Shown here: positions 1-9,168 of the stretch, piece after piece | Layout: every line of letters begins with the position of its first letter | Position numbering within the stretch: position 1 is the first letter of the stretch | From: Bacteroidia bacterium | GTDB lineage: Bacteria > Bacteroidota > Bacteroidia > UKL13-3 | DNA: 34,118 nt | Direction: 5' to 3' | Assembly: GCA_025454975.1 (NCBI GenBank) | Contig: JALONK010000033.1 | Location: 1 to 34,118 of the forward strand | Notes under the pieces: model-generated | Databases searched by the model: none | What the model was told of the DNA's origin: nothing | Seen by the model: only the letters and a program-made list of their open reading frames with translations | Position numbers and translations under genes: made by a program

Positions 1-393
1 AACAGGAGCGCCATTTTTCATGGCTAAGTCCATTAGCTTACAAATTTTTTCGGCATGAGTTTCACTCAACGACCCACCAAAAACGGTAAAGTCTTGAGAA
101 AAAACATAAACCAATCTGCCATGTACTGTACCATAACCGGTAATTACACCATCACCCGGAATTTGTTGTTTCTCCATGCCAAAGTCTTTGCTCCTGTGTG
201 AAACAAATGCTCCAATCTCTTCAAACGAACCTTCATCCATTAAAAAATGAATACGTTCACGCGCAGTAAGTTTGCCTTTTTTATGCTGGGCATCTATTCT
301 GGCTTGTCCGCCTCCTAAAAGTGATTCTTCTCTTTTTTGTTGTAACAACTCTCGTTTATCCTTATTGGCTGATTGACTATTTGTATTGCTCAT
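1..393 (-). CDS. Acyl-CoA carboxylase, carboxyltransferase beta subunit (PccB/MmdA type), 3' part outside window
   Basis: Reading leftward from an ATG at 393-391 there is an open frame of 131 codons that runs off the window edge. The translation begins [20 protein letters not shown] and contains KLTARERI, a GSFEEIGAF segment, [19 protein letters not shown] and [20 protein letters not shown]. These are the conserved N-terminal features of biotin-dependent carboxyltransferases acting on propionyl-CoA or methylmalonyl-CoA. The family usually has about 510-540 residues, so roughly a quarter is present. The enzyme moves a carboxyl group between biotin and an acyl-CoA in propionate/methylmalonyl-CoA metabolism. 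The visible part cannot separate PccB from methylmalonyl-CoA decarboxylase alpha subunit (MmdA). It is divergent from the gene at 679 across 285 bases. I found no convincing promoter for it there. Confidence 0.9.
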   Translation of the reverse strand, partial: MSNTNSQSANKDKRELLQQKREESLLGGGQARIDAQHKKGKLTARERIHFLMDEGSFEEIGAFVSHRSKDFGMEKQQIPGDGVITGYGTVHGRLVYVFSQDFTVFGGSLSETHAEKICKLMDLAMKNGAPV

Positions 394-653
394 GTAATTT
401 ATTGCTATAAACTGTTAAAGAACGCAATATTAAGACAAATTGGGTGGGAAAAAAATTAGAAATGCTTAAGCAATTTCCATTCAGCTAATCTAATACTAAT
501 GACAAATAATGTAAAATCAAGTAACGATTTTTCTGTACTATGATTCATTTTTCATTTAAAAATGTGTTTTAAATTAATTTTCATTAGGATTTCAGATGGA
601 TGGTTTTATTTTAACCATTTATGTGATAATAATAAACTTGTAATTTAAATTGA

Positions 654-661
654 TATATTTG
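654..661 (+). promoter_or_regulatory. Candidate -7 element (TATATTTG) for the gene at 679
   Basis: TATATTTG matches the Bacteroidota -7 consensus TANNTTTG exactly and ends 17 bases before the ATG at 679. The nearest -33-like TTG (638-640) lies only 13 bases upstream, closer than usual, so the assignment rests on the -7 box alone. The rest of the 394-678 intergenic region is AT-rich with no other clear signal. Confidence 0.35.
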
Positions 662-678
662 ATATAAATAACTCCTTT

Positions 679-1443
679 ATGAAAAGACTTACACTAGGGT
701 TAACATTTTTAACCTGTTTTATTTATTCCTACTCGGCGTATGGCCAATTAACAAGAGTAGCTTTGATTTCTGTTTATGCCAACCGTTCGTTGAGTGATAA
801 TCCACTAGATAAAATCATTAATGAGAAAATAATGAATGATAGTTCATTCGATTTAACGCCTAAAGTAGAAGATTTCGCTAACTTAATTAATACTCAATTT
901 TTAACACTTTTCCCTTTTCCATTTGTACCAAAGGAAGAAGTTTTGAATGCCCCGGGCTATAAAGATTTATCGAAGAAAACCTCTCGAATGAATGATTCTG
1001 TTTTCAGTATCGAAGGTAAAGTTACTCCATATATCCCAGCAAGTGGTTATATTGCCATTGCATCATTTGGTATTTTAGATGATGTTGATGCCATTAAAGC
1101 ATCATTTGATTTACTACCACCTGATGTTGATGGTGTAATGATAGCTTATTTATCTTTTCAATTGGAAGAACAGGCAGGTGCAATGGGGATGACAATTAAG
1201 CGCGTTAGGGCTTATGCAAATATTAAAATATTTAATCGTAAAGGTCAACGCATATTTAAGTTAAAAGAATCTGAATTTTCTAAAGGAAATGTTGCGGGTT
1301 TTCGTGGCTTTATAGTAGAACCTAATAAGGTTATTCCTTTAGTTAATGATGCTGCTGATCGTCTTTTTGAAGAATTGAAAAAGAGGTTACCTAAGTCGCT
1401 TGCAAAACTTGCAAAACAAATACAAAAAGATAAAGAGGATTAA
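679..1443 (+). CDS. Exported protein of unknown function
   Basis: I do not recognise the family. The 254-residue product starts MKRLTLGLTFLTCFIYSYSA and is followed by AYGQ, which reads as a cleavable Sec signal peptide ending near residue 23. There is no lipobox cysteine, so a periplasmic or secreted soluble protein is more likely than a lipoprotein. The mature part is mixed alpha/beta with no internal repeats. A segment around residues 112-165 (GYIAIASFGILDD, then DGVMIAYLSFQLE) looks like consecutive beta strands. The C-terminus is a lysine-rich amphipathic helix (KKRLPKSLAKLAKQIQKDKED). It is a single-gene unit: divergent from the carboxylase gene and closed by a strong hairpin at 1455. 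Nothing nearby suggests a function. Confidence 0.8.
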   Translation: MKRLTLGLTFLTCFIYSYSAYGQLTRVALISVYANRSLSDNPLDKIINEKIMNDSSFDLTPKVEDFANLINTQFLTLFPFPFVPKEEVLNAPGYKDLSKKTSRMNDSVFSIEGKVTPYIPASGYIAIASFGILDDVDAIKASFDLLPPDVDGVMIAYLSFQLEEQAGAMGMTIKRVRAYANIKIFNRKGQRIFKLKESEFSKGNVAGFRGFIVEPNKVIPLVNDAADRLFEELKKRLPKSLAKLAKQIQKDKED

Positions 1444-1454
1444 ACCTTAAATTA

Positions 1455-1489
1455 AAAGCAGTCACAATAGAAATGGCTGCTTTTTTTTT
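1455..1489 (+). terminator. Rho-independent terminator of the 679-1443 gene
   Basis: AAAGCAGTCA (1455-1464) pairs with TGGCTGCTTT (1474-1483), a 10-bp stem with one G-T pair and a 9-base loop. A run of nine T (1481-1489) follows. The T run reaches the stop codon of the convergent helicase gene. On the minus strand the same stem is followed by only four T, so it could also weakly terminate that gene. Confidence 0.8.
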
Positions 1490-4400
1490 AACTTAATAAT
1501 TCCATGATTTCATCCACATCAATGGTTTTAATAAAACCTTCTTCGCTTGTTATTATACTACTTGCTAATTCTTTCTTTCGTTGTTGAAGTGCAAGAATTT
1601 TTTCCTCAACTGTATCTTTAGTAATAAACTTATAAGTGAATACAGTTTTGGTTTGACCAATGCGGTGAGATCTGTCAATTGCCTGTTGTTCAACTGCAGG
1701 ATTCCACCAAGGATCTATGATAAACACATAATCAGCTTCTGTTAAATTTAAACCAACTCCACCTGCCTTTAATGAGATTAGAAAGTAATTTACTTGGCCT
1801 TGCTGAAATTTATTTACGGCAGCTTGACGTTGCTCGTTCGACATGCTTCCATCGAGGTAACTATATACCCAGCCTTTTTCATTGAAATATTGTTTGTATA
1901 AATCGAGTTGCTTAACAAATTGTGAAAATATTAATACTTTATGTCCTTCTTGTTTAGCGGTTTCGGCCCTAGCGATTAGTTCATCAAACTTCCCTGACTG
2001 TCCCGAATAGTTTGCATCTGTTAATAATGGATGATTAGCAATTTGCCTTAATTTAGTTAAGCCTTGTAGGATGGTAAATTGTGCTTTGTTTAATCCAACT
2101 TCTTGAATTGATTTTAAGATTTCATTTCTATAGAATGACTTTACCGTTTCATAGGCTTCAGCCTGTTGCTCAGTCATGTTACTGTACACTACTTGTTCAA
2201 TTTTCTCAGGTAGTTCTTTAGCCACCTGATCTTTGGTTCGCCTAAGTACAAAAGGTTTAATTACCGCACGCAGTTGCTGTAACCTAAGTTGGTCTTTAGC
2301 TTTTTCAATTGGCGATACAAATCGTTCAGTAAAACTTTGCAAATTGCCCACCAATCCCGGGTTTATAAAGGCCATCTGACTCCACAATTCGGTAACGCTA
2401 TTTTCAATTGGAGTACCGGTTAGTACTAATTTGTGTGTGCCATTTAACTTTCTTACCGCTTTTGAGGATAATGATTGTGCGTTTTTAATGGATTGACTTT
2501 CATCTAAAATCAAGTAATTAAATTTAAATGCACTTAAAATGTCTATATCTACTCGTACCGTTCCATAGGTACTGATGATTAAATCATATTTTAAAAATGT
2601 TTGTGGATTTTTCTCACGTGCTATACCTGTATAAATTAATACTTTTAGTTGAGGCGTAAATTTTCTTGCTTCATTAAACCAATTATATACCAACGAATTT
2701 GGTACAACAATCAATGAAGTTTTAATAAAGGTTTTCATATTATCTTCCAAGCTTTGTTGAGATGCTTCATGCGGTTGAGCACTATTTTCAACAACTACCG
2801 AAGGAATATACTCTTCATGATTTTCAAATAAACCAATTTGCCTGTCGGTATTTACCTCAGGATAAGATAAGGGAGCAGCAACAACCTCCGTTTTTTGGGT
2901 TTTAGTGGCTATATATAATTCCTTTTCTTTTTGCAGTAACGCCAAGGTTTGAATGGTTTTACCTAAACCCATATCATCAGCCAAGCATCCCCCAAAACTA
3001 TTTTGTTTTAGAAAATAAAACCAGTTAAAACCAGCTTTTTGATACGGACGTAATTCGCCTTTAAATTGTTGTGGAAGACTGATATCTTTAATATCTCCGT
3101 AAGATTTTATGCGTTCCAGTTTATCGCTTATTCGTAAGTACTTACCACCATTATTTGTTAATTCATCTAATATGCCAACATGGTGTTTCTCCAGTTTAAT
3201 TTCATCTTCACTGGTGCTAAAGTTTAACATTCCGCCTAAGTTACCAAACCATTCATTCGGAATAATAGCAACTTGTCCGTTGGGTAAAATAAATTCTCTT
3301 TTACCTTTTAAAATATGTTCTCGTAGTGCTAAAAAATTAAATGAATATTCGCCAAATTGAACTACAGCTTTCACATCGAACCAATCTCTTTGTTCTGTTA
3401 CCTCAAGTTTTATTTGTCGAACCCCAATGAAATATTTATTGAAGTCTTCTCCTTGTTCAACAACAATTTGTTGCTCACTTAAATATTCGGTATGCTCATT
3501 TAGCCATTCTAAAAATTCAAACTTATTAGTAGTTTCGGGAAGCAACAATTCCTGTTCAATAATCCCAATTCGTTTTTCACTTTTTAAACTAAAATATGGG
3601 CCATTAAGTTTAATTAGACCTAATTTTTCTAGCAATACTTTTTGGTTTTCCTCCCAAACCAAGTTTCTTTTAAAACGAATAAATGTATAGTCGTTACCGT
3701 GTTTCTCAACATAAGCGCTTACCTGATGCGTACTTCCATAGTCAAAATTATTTTTGCCATACTGAAACGTGATTTTCAGTGAGAGTTGTTCTTCTTCATA
3801 CAACTGAACTTTTAAAATCGTATGAGCATCAATGGTTTTAGTCACAATTTTTAAGCCCTCTGCATATACATCATATTTCTCAATTAAGTTCGGAACAAAG
3901 CGATTAAAGTAGTTTTCTTCGGCCGATTTTGTTATTTGAATAAATCTTTTATTTAAAAAAGGTAGTAGTTTTTTACCATCTACTTCTTTAGCAAAATCAA
4001 ATAGTTGGTCGTTAAGCAGCATCCAGGCCGGACTGGTAGAGATAACCGATGCGCCTTTATACATAAATTCTATTCGTTCGCCTTTATATTTAATGGTAGG
4101 GAAATACCTGGTGCCTTCTTGGTCTCTCCTGAAATGAAATAAAACACTTGCCTGCTCGTCGGTTACAAATATTTTCTGGGATGTAGGGTTATTATCATTG
4201 CCCATTTTGTAAATATATTTACCCCTTAATGCTTTCAGGGCTTCATTCATTCGTTCATCAATAAATGCACGTATAGTGCCTATTAATAACTCGTTGTTTT
4301 TGTTCTTTTCAAAAAACTCAAACGTCCGCATTTTTTTCTTACCTACTGAATGGAATTTTCTAAACAAAAAATCATCATCCAGTTCGTCAAGGATTTTAAT

Positions 4401-4592
4401 TAGGGTTAAGTCGAATGCGGTAAGCTTCTTTGCAAAATAATCTAATGTTTTGGTGAATATGCGCTGGTGTGTTAATGTAAAATTACCCTTAGTGTTTACC
4501 TGAACCACATGAGGTTCAAGAACATATCCTAAGTGCGGATGGTTTACAAGGGTGTAAACCAAATCGAAAGGCTGGGTATTTACTACAAGCAC
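1488..4592 (-). CDS. SNF2/Rad54-family DEAD/DEAH-box helicase-like ATPase
   Basis: A 1034-residue superfamily 2 ATPase. The N-terminal ~510 residues are a long bacterial SNF2-associated region. The ATPase core then shows motif I DDMGLGKT (K545), motif II DESQ (D697), motif III LTGTPIEN, and the C-terminal lobe with FSQFVKQL, YLDGSM, SLKAGGVGLNLTEADYV and DRSHRIGQ, the SNF2 hallmark motif VI. Such proteins translocate on double-stranded DNA or remodel protein-DNA complexes; the RapA-like ones recycle RNA polymerase. No SWIM zinc motif was seen. The start is GTG at 4592: an in-frame TAA lies two codons upstream and an AGG sits about 8 bases before it. The gene follows dapF on the same strand after 78 bases and may share its transcript. 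Motif II is DESQ rather than DEAH, which occurs in this family. The exact role is unknown. Confidence 0.9.
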   Translation of the reverse strand: MLVVNTQPFDLVYTLVNHPHLGYVLEPHVVQVNTKGNFTLTHQRIFTKTLDYFAKKLTAFDLTLIKILDELDDDFLFRKFHSVGKKKMRTFEFFEKNKNNELLIGTIRAFIDERMNEALKALRGKYIYKMGNDNNPTSQKIFVTDEQASVLFHFRRDQEGTRYFPTIKYKGERIEFMYKGASVISTSPAWMLLNDQLFDFAKEVDGKKLLPFLNKRFIQITKSAEENYFNRFVPNLIEKYDVYAEGLKIVTKTIDAHTILKVQLYEEEQLSLKITFQYGKNNFDYGSTHQVSAYVEKHGNDYTFIRFKRNLVWEENQKVLLEKLGLIKLNGPYFSLKSEKRIGIIEQELLLPETTNKFEFLEWLNEHTEYLSEQQIVVEQGEDFNKYFIGVRQIKLEVTEQRDWFDVKAVVQFGEYSFNFLALREHILKGKREFILPNGQVAIIPNEWFGNLGGMLNFSTSEDEIKLEKHHVGILDELTNNGGKYLRISDKLERIKSYGDIKDISLPQQFKGELRPYQKAGFNWFYFLKQNSFGGCLADDMGLGKTIQTLALLQKEKELYIATKTQKTEVVAAPLSYPEVNTDRQIGLFENHEEYIPSVVVENSAQPHEASQQSLEDNMKTFIKTSLIVVPNSLVYNWFNEARKFTPQLKVLIYTGIAREKNPQTFLKYDLIISTYGTVRVDIDILSAFKFNYLILDESQSIKNAQSLSSKAVRKLNGTHKLVLTGTPIENSVTELWSQMAFINPGLVGNLQSFTERFVSPIEKAKDQLRLQQLRAVIKPFVLRRTKDQVAKELPEKIEQVVYSNMTEQQAEAYETVKSFYRNEILKSIQEVGLNKAQFTILQGLTKLRQIANHPLLTDANYSGQSGKFDELIARAETAKQEGHKVLIFSQFVKQLDLYKQYFNEKGWVYSYLDGSMSNEQRQAAVNKFQQGQVNYFLISLKAGGVGLNLTEADYVFIIDPWWNPAVEQQAIDRSHRIGQTKTVFTYKFITKDTVEEKILALQQRKKELASSIITSEEGFIKTIDVDEIMELLS

Positions 4593-4670
4593 AGTTTACC
4601 TGAAATTAATTTTGCTAAGGTAAACCAAAGGCTTGATTATAATAGAAGCATAAACAAGAAATTTTTTCCG

Positions 4671-5483
4671 CTAAATTTCCACACTTCCTTTAAAAACAAA
4701 TGTTGCCGGTCCGGTAAGCCAAATATCTGAAAAGTTATCAGAAGTTGCTTGCAACACTGCCGAAACTTCCAACTCGCCCCCCGGTGTTTTTATTTGTATA
4801 TGGTGTTCACCCGGTTGCAGTTTGGCATGTATAATTGATGAAAGTGCGGCCGCAGTAACGCCTGTTCCACAGCTAAATGTTTCATCTTCTACGCCTCTTT
4901 CATAGGTACGCATGATTAAATGTTGAGGTGTAATGGCGTTTACCATGTTTACATTAATACCTTCTTTTTTGTAGGTTTTATTATATCTAATAGTTTTAGC
5001 CATTTCCACTAATGGAATGGTATGTACATCTTCCGCTATGAATTCGACATAATGCGGTGAGCCGGTGTTTAATTCAAAATTGGTAGAATCAAGTTTTTTC
5101 ACTTCATCCACATCTTTCATTTTCAATTTTATTTGTAATGGTTTTCCTTCAATAATTAAAGGGGTTGCCTGATGTAATCCGTCAACTGCCATAAACTCAT
5201 GAGGTCCATTAACCACTCCTATGGTTAAGGCAAAAGCCGCTAAACATCGTCCGCCATTCCCACACATCGAACTTTCTCGTCCATCACTATTATAATATTT
5301 CATATAATAAGCGGCCGTGGAATGAGGCTGTAACAGGATTAATCCATCTGCCCCTATACCAAACCTTCTATCACACCATTTTTTTATAAGTTCAACATCA
5401 TCAATAGGAAAGGATAATGTTCTATCATCAATCATGATAAAATCATTTCCTGTTCCTTGATATTTATAAAAAGTTATTTGCAT
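4671..5483 (-). CDS. dapF: Diaminopimelate epimerase
   Basis: 270 residues, normal length for DapF. The enzyme interconverts LL- and meso-diaminopimelate, supplying lysine and the peptidoglycan cross-linking residue. The two catalytic cysteines are visible: C74 in SSMCGNGGRC and C205 in TFSCGTGVTAAAL. The N-terminal substrate segment GTGNDFIMIDD is also present. The ATG at 5483 lies one base after the TAG stop of the upstream membrane-protein gene (TAG-C-ATG), so translation is probably coupled. The SNF2 helicase gene follows. All diagnostic residues are intact. Confidence 0.97.
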   Translation of the reverse strand: MQITFYKYQGTGNDFIMIDDRTLSFPIDDVELIKKWCDRRFGIGADGLILLQPHSTAAYYMKYYNSDGRESSMCGNGGRCLAAFALTIGVVNGPHEFMAVDGLHQATPLIIEGKPLQIKLKMKDVDEVKKLDSTNFELNTGSPHYVEFIAEDVHTIPLVEMAKTIRYNKTYKKEGINVNMVNAITPQHLIMRTYERGVEDETFSCGTGVTAAALSSIIHAKLQPGEHHIQIKTPGGELEVSAVLQATSDNFSDIWLTGPATFVFKGSVEI

Positions 5484-5484
5484 G

Positions 5485-6309
5485 CTAATCTATGTAATGC
5501 CAGTTATCGTCGGCAGTTAGAACTAATTCCGAATTTAAATTCATCCAAATTAATTCCCCTTGATCTTTTATTAAAAATGGTAATTTAAGTTGGTTTGACG
5601 TTTGAATGGTGAGGATGTTTCCATCAAATTTATACCGGTTTTCCAACTTTGAAAATACTACTTGCACGGCAACAGGACTTGCCTTCTGTTTAATATCGTA
5701 TTTATCATGATTTTTCACTAAAACTTGAATTATTTCTTCAACATTTAACGTGCTATCTACTTCACTTAAGTAGTAGTTTACTCGTTCTTCAAAGAAACTT
5801 CTTTTTAAAGGAATAAGTACCGTGTCAAACAGAACCGTTTCTTCTGTTAAGGTTGAGTCTTGCTCCTCAGCTTCGTTTTCCTCAGTTGAGCTTATTCTGC
5901 TTTTATTTGATTTTTTAACCTCTTCCTTTTTTGGTGTGTCTTTCTTATTACGTCCACCAATAAATGGTATATTTTCAACCAAACGGCTAATTAAACTTTG
6001 GTCTCTTTTTCTTTCTTCTTTTAATGCTTTGTTTTCGAAATAAAAATTAGTGGCAACTACTATACCACCAATGGTTATCATTAGATAGAACAAATTCAGT
6101 AATCTACTTTTCTTAGGTTTTCTATCCCTGTCAACCAATAGTTCTTTTAAGAAAGTTTTTCGGTGTTGTTTATACAATTCAAAATCTTTTCTTAATTGTT
6201 CGTCGGAAGCAAACTTTTCATCAAGTATTTTACGTTCTTCATCAGTGAGCTTATTCCTAAGATATCGCTCAAAGTAATACTGATGATTATCGTGACCTGT
6301 TGTTTGCAT
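5485..6309 (-). CDS. Anti-sigma-like single-pass membrane protein of unknown function
   Basis: 274 residues. The N-terminus (FERYLRNKLTDEERKILDEK, then FASDEQLRKDFELYKQHRK) resembles the short helical cytoplasmic domain found at the start of many Bacteroidota anti-sigma-like proteins. It lacks the zinc-binding His/Cys set of classical ZAS domains. A basic patch (RDRKPKKSR) precedes one membrane segment, about residues 85-108 (LLNLFYLMITIGGIVVAT). A charged low-complexity stretch (GGRNKKDTPKKEEVKKSNKS and an acidic run after it) leads to a C-terminal domain of about 110 residues that should be periplasmic. No sigma factor gene lies next to it. The next gene upstream is the divergent htrA, and dapF abuts downstream. 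The topology is inferred from the basic-inside rule. The biological role is not known. Confidence 0.8.
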   Translation of the reverse strand: MQTTGHDNHQYYFERYLRNKLTDEERKILDEKFASDEQLRKDFELYKQHRKTFLKELLVDRDRKPKKSRLLNLFYLMITIGGIVVATNFYFENKALKEERKRDQSLISRLVENIPFIGGRNKKDTPKKEEVKKSNKSRISSTEENEAEEQDSTLTEETVLFDTVLIPLKRSFFEERVNYYLSEVDSTLNVEEIIQVLVKNHDKYDIKQKASPVAVQVVFSKLENRYKFDGNILTIQTSNQLKLPFLIKDQGELIWMNLNSELVLTADDNWHYID

Positions 6310-6387
6310 GAAAGATGTTTATGCAAATTTGGCTTTTTTTTCCGACGGTAAAATAAAAAAATGAAAGAATCGTTAATTGCTGTTGTT

Positions 6388-6395
6388 TAAATTTG
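6388..6395 (+). promoter_or_regulatory. Candidate -7 element (TAAATTTG) for htrA
   Basis: TAAATTTG fits TANNTTTG and lies 41 bases before the ATG at 6437, which implies a leader of roughly 35 bases. I see no TTTG at the expected -33 distance, so the promoter is either weak or needs an activator. A second near-match (TAAGTTTTG, one base too long) sits directly before the start codon. Confidence 0.35.
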
Positions 6396-6436
6396 GAACA
6401 CATTTTGAAAATGAAACCTAAAATAAGTTTTGCATT

Positions 6437-7897
6437 ATGAAAGAAAACATGAAAAAGTACCTCGGATTATTTGTTGTTGCAGGCCTTGGAGGCCTTGTAG
6501 CTGTTGGTGTAACAAAGTTGATTGATGACAATAACACTGACACTTTTACAGCCAATTACATGGCTCGTTATGCAAGTTTAAATGAAGCGGGCAGTCGCCC
6601 TGATTTTGTTGAAGTGGCCGACCTTGTTACTCCTACTGTGGTTCACATTCTTACCACTGTTGAACCTACCGGTCAAAGGGGCGAACAACCTTCCAGCCCT
6701 TTCGATTTCTTTGGATTTGATTTTCCTGAAATGCCAAGAAATGGTTCAGGTAGCGGAGTAATAATTAGTGCCGATGGGTATATTGTAACCAACAACCATG
6801 TGATTGAAGGCGCCTCAAAAATTAAAGTAGTACTTCAGGATAAAAGAGAATATTCGGCTGAGTTGTTGGGCCGAGACCCCAATACTGATTTAGCATTACT
6901 TCGTATTGATGAAAGTAATTTGCCATTTGCTGTTTTAGGTAACAGCGATGAAGTAAAAGTTGGTCAATGGGTTTTAGCGGTTGGCAATCCTTTTAATCTA
7001 ACCAGCACTGTAACTGCCGGTATTGTTAGTGCAAAAGGTCGCAATTTAAATTTATTGCGCGACCCTCGTCGCCCTGAATCTCAATATAGTATTGAAAGTT
7101 TTATTCAAACTGATGCGGCAGTAAATCCGGGCAATAGTGGGGGAGCTTTAGTTTCATCAGATGGGAAATTAGTTGGAATTAATACCGCTATTGCCAGTCA
7201 AAACGGCCAATATGCAGGTTATTCATTCGCAGTACCTGTTAATTTAATGAAAAAAATAGTTGGTGATTTAACCAAATATGGTGAAGTTCAAAGAGGTTTC
7301 TTAGGTGTTTCGATACAAGATGTGAACAGCCAACTTGCGGATAAAGAAGGATTAAAAGAGGTGAGGGGCGTGTATGTTGCCAAGGTTAATCCAAATTCGG
7401 GAGCCGACGATGCCGGAATAAAAGACAAAGATGTAATCATTAAAGTAGATGATAAATTTGTGAACAGCAGCAGCGAATTACAAGAACAAGTTGGTAAACG
7501 TAGTCCGGGTGAAAAAGTTAAAATCGTGGTATTAAGGGATAACAAAGAATTGAATTTTGATGTAACGCTTAAAAACAAAGACGGCAAAGCCGAATTAATT
7601 AAAGCAGAAAAAGCAGAAACAAATAAGGCTTATGATGCCGAGTTTGAAACTGTATCAAGGGAAGAGCGATTGAAATTGAAAATTTCTAATGGGGTAAGGG
7701 TAAAGCGTATTGCTGATAAAAGTGTATTGAAAAAAGCTAATGTACCTGTGGGATTTATCATTACAAGTATTGATAAAAAGCCAGTAGCAACACCATCAGA
7801 GGTAAAACAAGCCTTGGAAGGTGCGGGTGATGGCGTTTTAATTGGTGGAATAAATCCGGATGGAAGTAAAGGTTTTTATGGATTAGGATTAAAATAG
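6437..7897 (+). CDS. htrA: HtrA/Do-family periplasmic serine protease with two PDZ domains
   Basis: 486 residues. It is a periplasmic protease and chaperone that removes misfolded envelope proteins. The N-terminus has a hydrophobic signal or anchor (about residues 7-26, LGLFVVAGLGGLVAVGVTKL). The trypsin-like domain carries the triad H121 (TNNHVIEGA), D151 (NTDLALLRI) and S234 (NPGNSGGALV). Two PDZ domains follow: about residues 275-380 (RGFLGVSIQDV, GADDAGIKDKDVIIKVDD) and about 395-485. The second is shorter but still shows the ligand-loop region and ends GFYGLGLK. Family length is typical. The gene stands alone, divergent from the membrane-protein/dapF run and closed by a bidirectional terminator. 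DegP and DegQ types cannot be told apart from sequence alone. Confidence 0.96.
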   Translation: MKENMKKYLGLFVVAGLGGLVAVGVTKLIDDNNTDTFTANYMARYASLNEAGSRPDFVEVADLVTPTVVHILTTVEPTGQRGEQPSSPFDFFGFDFPEMPRNGSGSGVIISADGYIVTNNHVIEGASKIKVVLQDKREYSAELLGRDPNTDLALLRIDESNLPFAVLGNSDEVKVGQWVLAVGNPFNLTSTVTAGIVSAKGRNLNLLRDPRRPESQYSIESFIQTDAAVNPGNSGGALVSSDGKLVGINTAIASQNGQYAGYSFAVPVNLMKKIVGDLTKYGEVQRGFLGVSIQDVNSQLADKEGLKEVRGVYVAKVNPNSGADDAGIKDKDVIIKVDDKFVNSSSELQEQVGKRSPGEKVKIVVLRDNKELNFDVTLKNKDGKAELIKAEKAETNKAYDAEFETVSREERLKLKISNGVRVKRIADKSVLKKANVPVGFIITSIDKKPVATPSEVKQALEGAGDGVLIGGINPDGSKGFYGLGLK

Positions 7898-7916
7898 TAA
7901 ATCTTAAACAGAAACC

Positions 7917-7960
7917 AAAAAGAGGCTGATCCAAAATTACTATTGAGACAGCCTCTTTTT
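7917..7960. terminator. Bidirectional terminator between htrA and the MFS transporter gene
   Basis: AAAAAGAGGCTG (7917-7928) pairs perfectly with CAGCCTCTTTTT (7949-7960), a 12-bp stem with a 20-base loop. The A and T runs at both ends provide a U tract in either direction, which suits the convergent genes. The right arm touches the transporter's stop codon (7960-7962). Confidence 0.85.
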
Positions 7961-9168
7961 TATTGTTCGTAATAATTTAAGTCTTTATTGAAGGTTTCAC
8001 TGATATACCAAGTTCCCAATAAAGCTAAAACTGAACAAATACTACCAACAATTAAGGCAGCAATATTCACATCATACATTACACTTAATTCTTTAAATCC
8101 TAAGGTGATTGGTACAACAGCACCCCTTACAAAATTAGGTACGGTATTGGTTACAGTACTTCTAATATTTGTTCCAAACTGTTCGCTTGCAATGGTTACA
8201 AACAATGCCCAATAACCTGTTCCGGCACCAAGTAAAAAACTCATCATGTGATAATATCCGGTATGTTTCCCGGGTAAAAATAAATAGGCTAAGGATAATA
8301 AAAAACATGCGATTAAATACATGAACACCACTTTTCTTCTGCTTCTAAGCATTTGGCTTAACAAGCCACTTAAAAGATCCCCAACCGATAATCCTAAGTA
8401 TGCATACATCACACAATTAGCAACATCAACTTGCACTTGATTAACAGCACCGAATCGTGCGCTTAAGTTTATCAATACACCAATAACGAACCAAACAGGT
8501 AACCCAATGGCAATGCAGGATAAATATCGTTTAAGTAAATTTGATTGTTGAAATAGCATAAAAAAGTTACCTCTGCTAACGGTACTTAATTTGCTAACTT
8601 CGTTATACATACCACTTTCAAATGCTCCTGCTCTTAGTAACAACAAAGCCAAACCCATACAACCGCCGGTAATATAGGTTGCTTGCCAGCCAAAGGTTTT
8701 TCCAACAAGGCTTGCTGCTACCGCACCTAGGGCTCCAAAAGTTACAATAATCATGGTTCCATAGCCTCGTTTTTCTTTATGCATGGTTTCACTTACTAAT
8801 GTAATTCCGGCACCTAATTCTCCGGCTAATCCTATCCCTGCAATAAATCGCCATACGGCATAACTTTCGATCGAACCAACAAATGCATTAGCAATATTTG
8901 CTGCCGAGTATAAAAATATTGAACCGAACAAAACAGACACTCTTCCTTTTCTGTCTCCCCAAATGCCCCATAATAAGCCGCCTAACAACATGCCGGTCAT
9001 TTGAATATTAAAAAGAAAAATCTCATTTGTTTTTAACGCTTCGCCTGTGAAGCCAAGGGCTTGTAAACTTTCGTTTTTTACTACATTAAATACAATCAAA
9101 TCGTAGATATCAACGAAATAACCTAATGCCGCTACAACGATTAAACTGTATATTTTTTTATCCTTCAT
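7960..9168 (-). CDS. MFS transporter (metabolite:H+ symporter-like)
   Basis: 402 residues with about twelve hydrophobic segments. The loop between segments 2 and 3 carries the major facilitator signature GDRKGR (motif A). The N-terminus VVAALGYFVDIYDLIVFNVV and the stretch AGIGLAGELGAGITLVSETM resemble the sugar-porter and metabolite:H+ symporter branches of the superfamily. It should be an inner-membrane secondary transporter; the substrate cannot be read from sequence. Its ATG (9168-9166) lies inside the end of the upstream methionine sulfoxide reductase gene, an 11-base overlap in a different frame, so the two are almost certainly translated from one mRNA. It is terminated by the shared hairpin at 7917-7960. 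Confidence 0.9.
   Translation of the reverse strand: MKDKKIYSLIVVAALGYFVDIYDLIVFNVVKNESLQALGFTGEALKTNEIFLFNIQMTGMLLGGLLWGIWGDRKGRVSVLFGSIFLYSAANIANAFVGSIESYAVWRFIAGIGLAGELGAGITLVSETMHKEKRGYGTMIIVTFGALGAVAASLVGKTFGWQATYITGGCMGLALLLLRAGAFESGMYNEVSKLSTVSRGNFFMLFQQSNLLKRYLSCIAIGLPVWFVIGVLINLSARFGAVNQVQVDVANCVMYAYLGLSVGDLLSGLLSQMLRSRRKVVFMYLIACFLLSLAYLFLPGKHTGYYHMMSFLLGAGTGYWALFVTIASEQFGTNIRSTVTNTVPNFVRGAVVPITLGFKELSVMYDVNIAALIVGSICSVLALLGTWYISETFNKDLNYYEQ

Noticed and set aside
3109-3690. Plus-strand frames opposite the SNF2 helicase gene
   Set aside because: Serine/leucine-rich antisense shadows of a well-conserved coding region, as are similar frames opposite mutS, the hybrid kinase, rimO and gyrB.
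1488-4592. SNF2 helicase as part of a phage defence system (DISARM-, Zorya- or Druantia-like)
   Set aside because: No methyltransferase, nuclease, DUF1998 or other defence partner lies nearby. Its neighbours are dapF and an unrelated exported protein gene.
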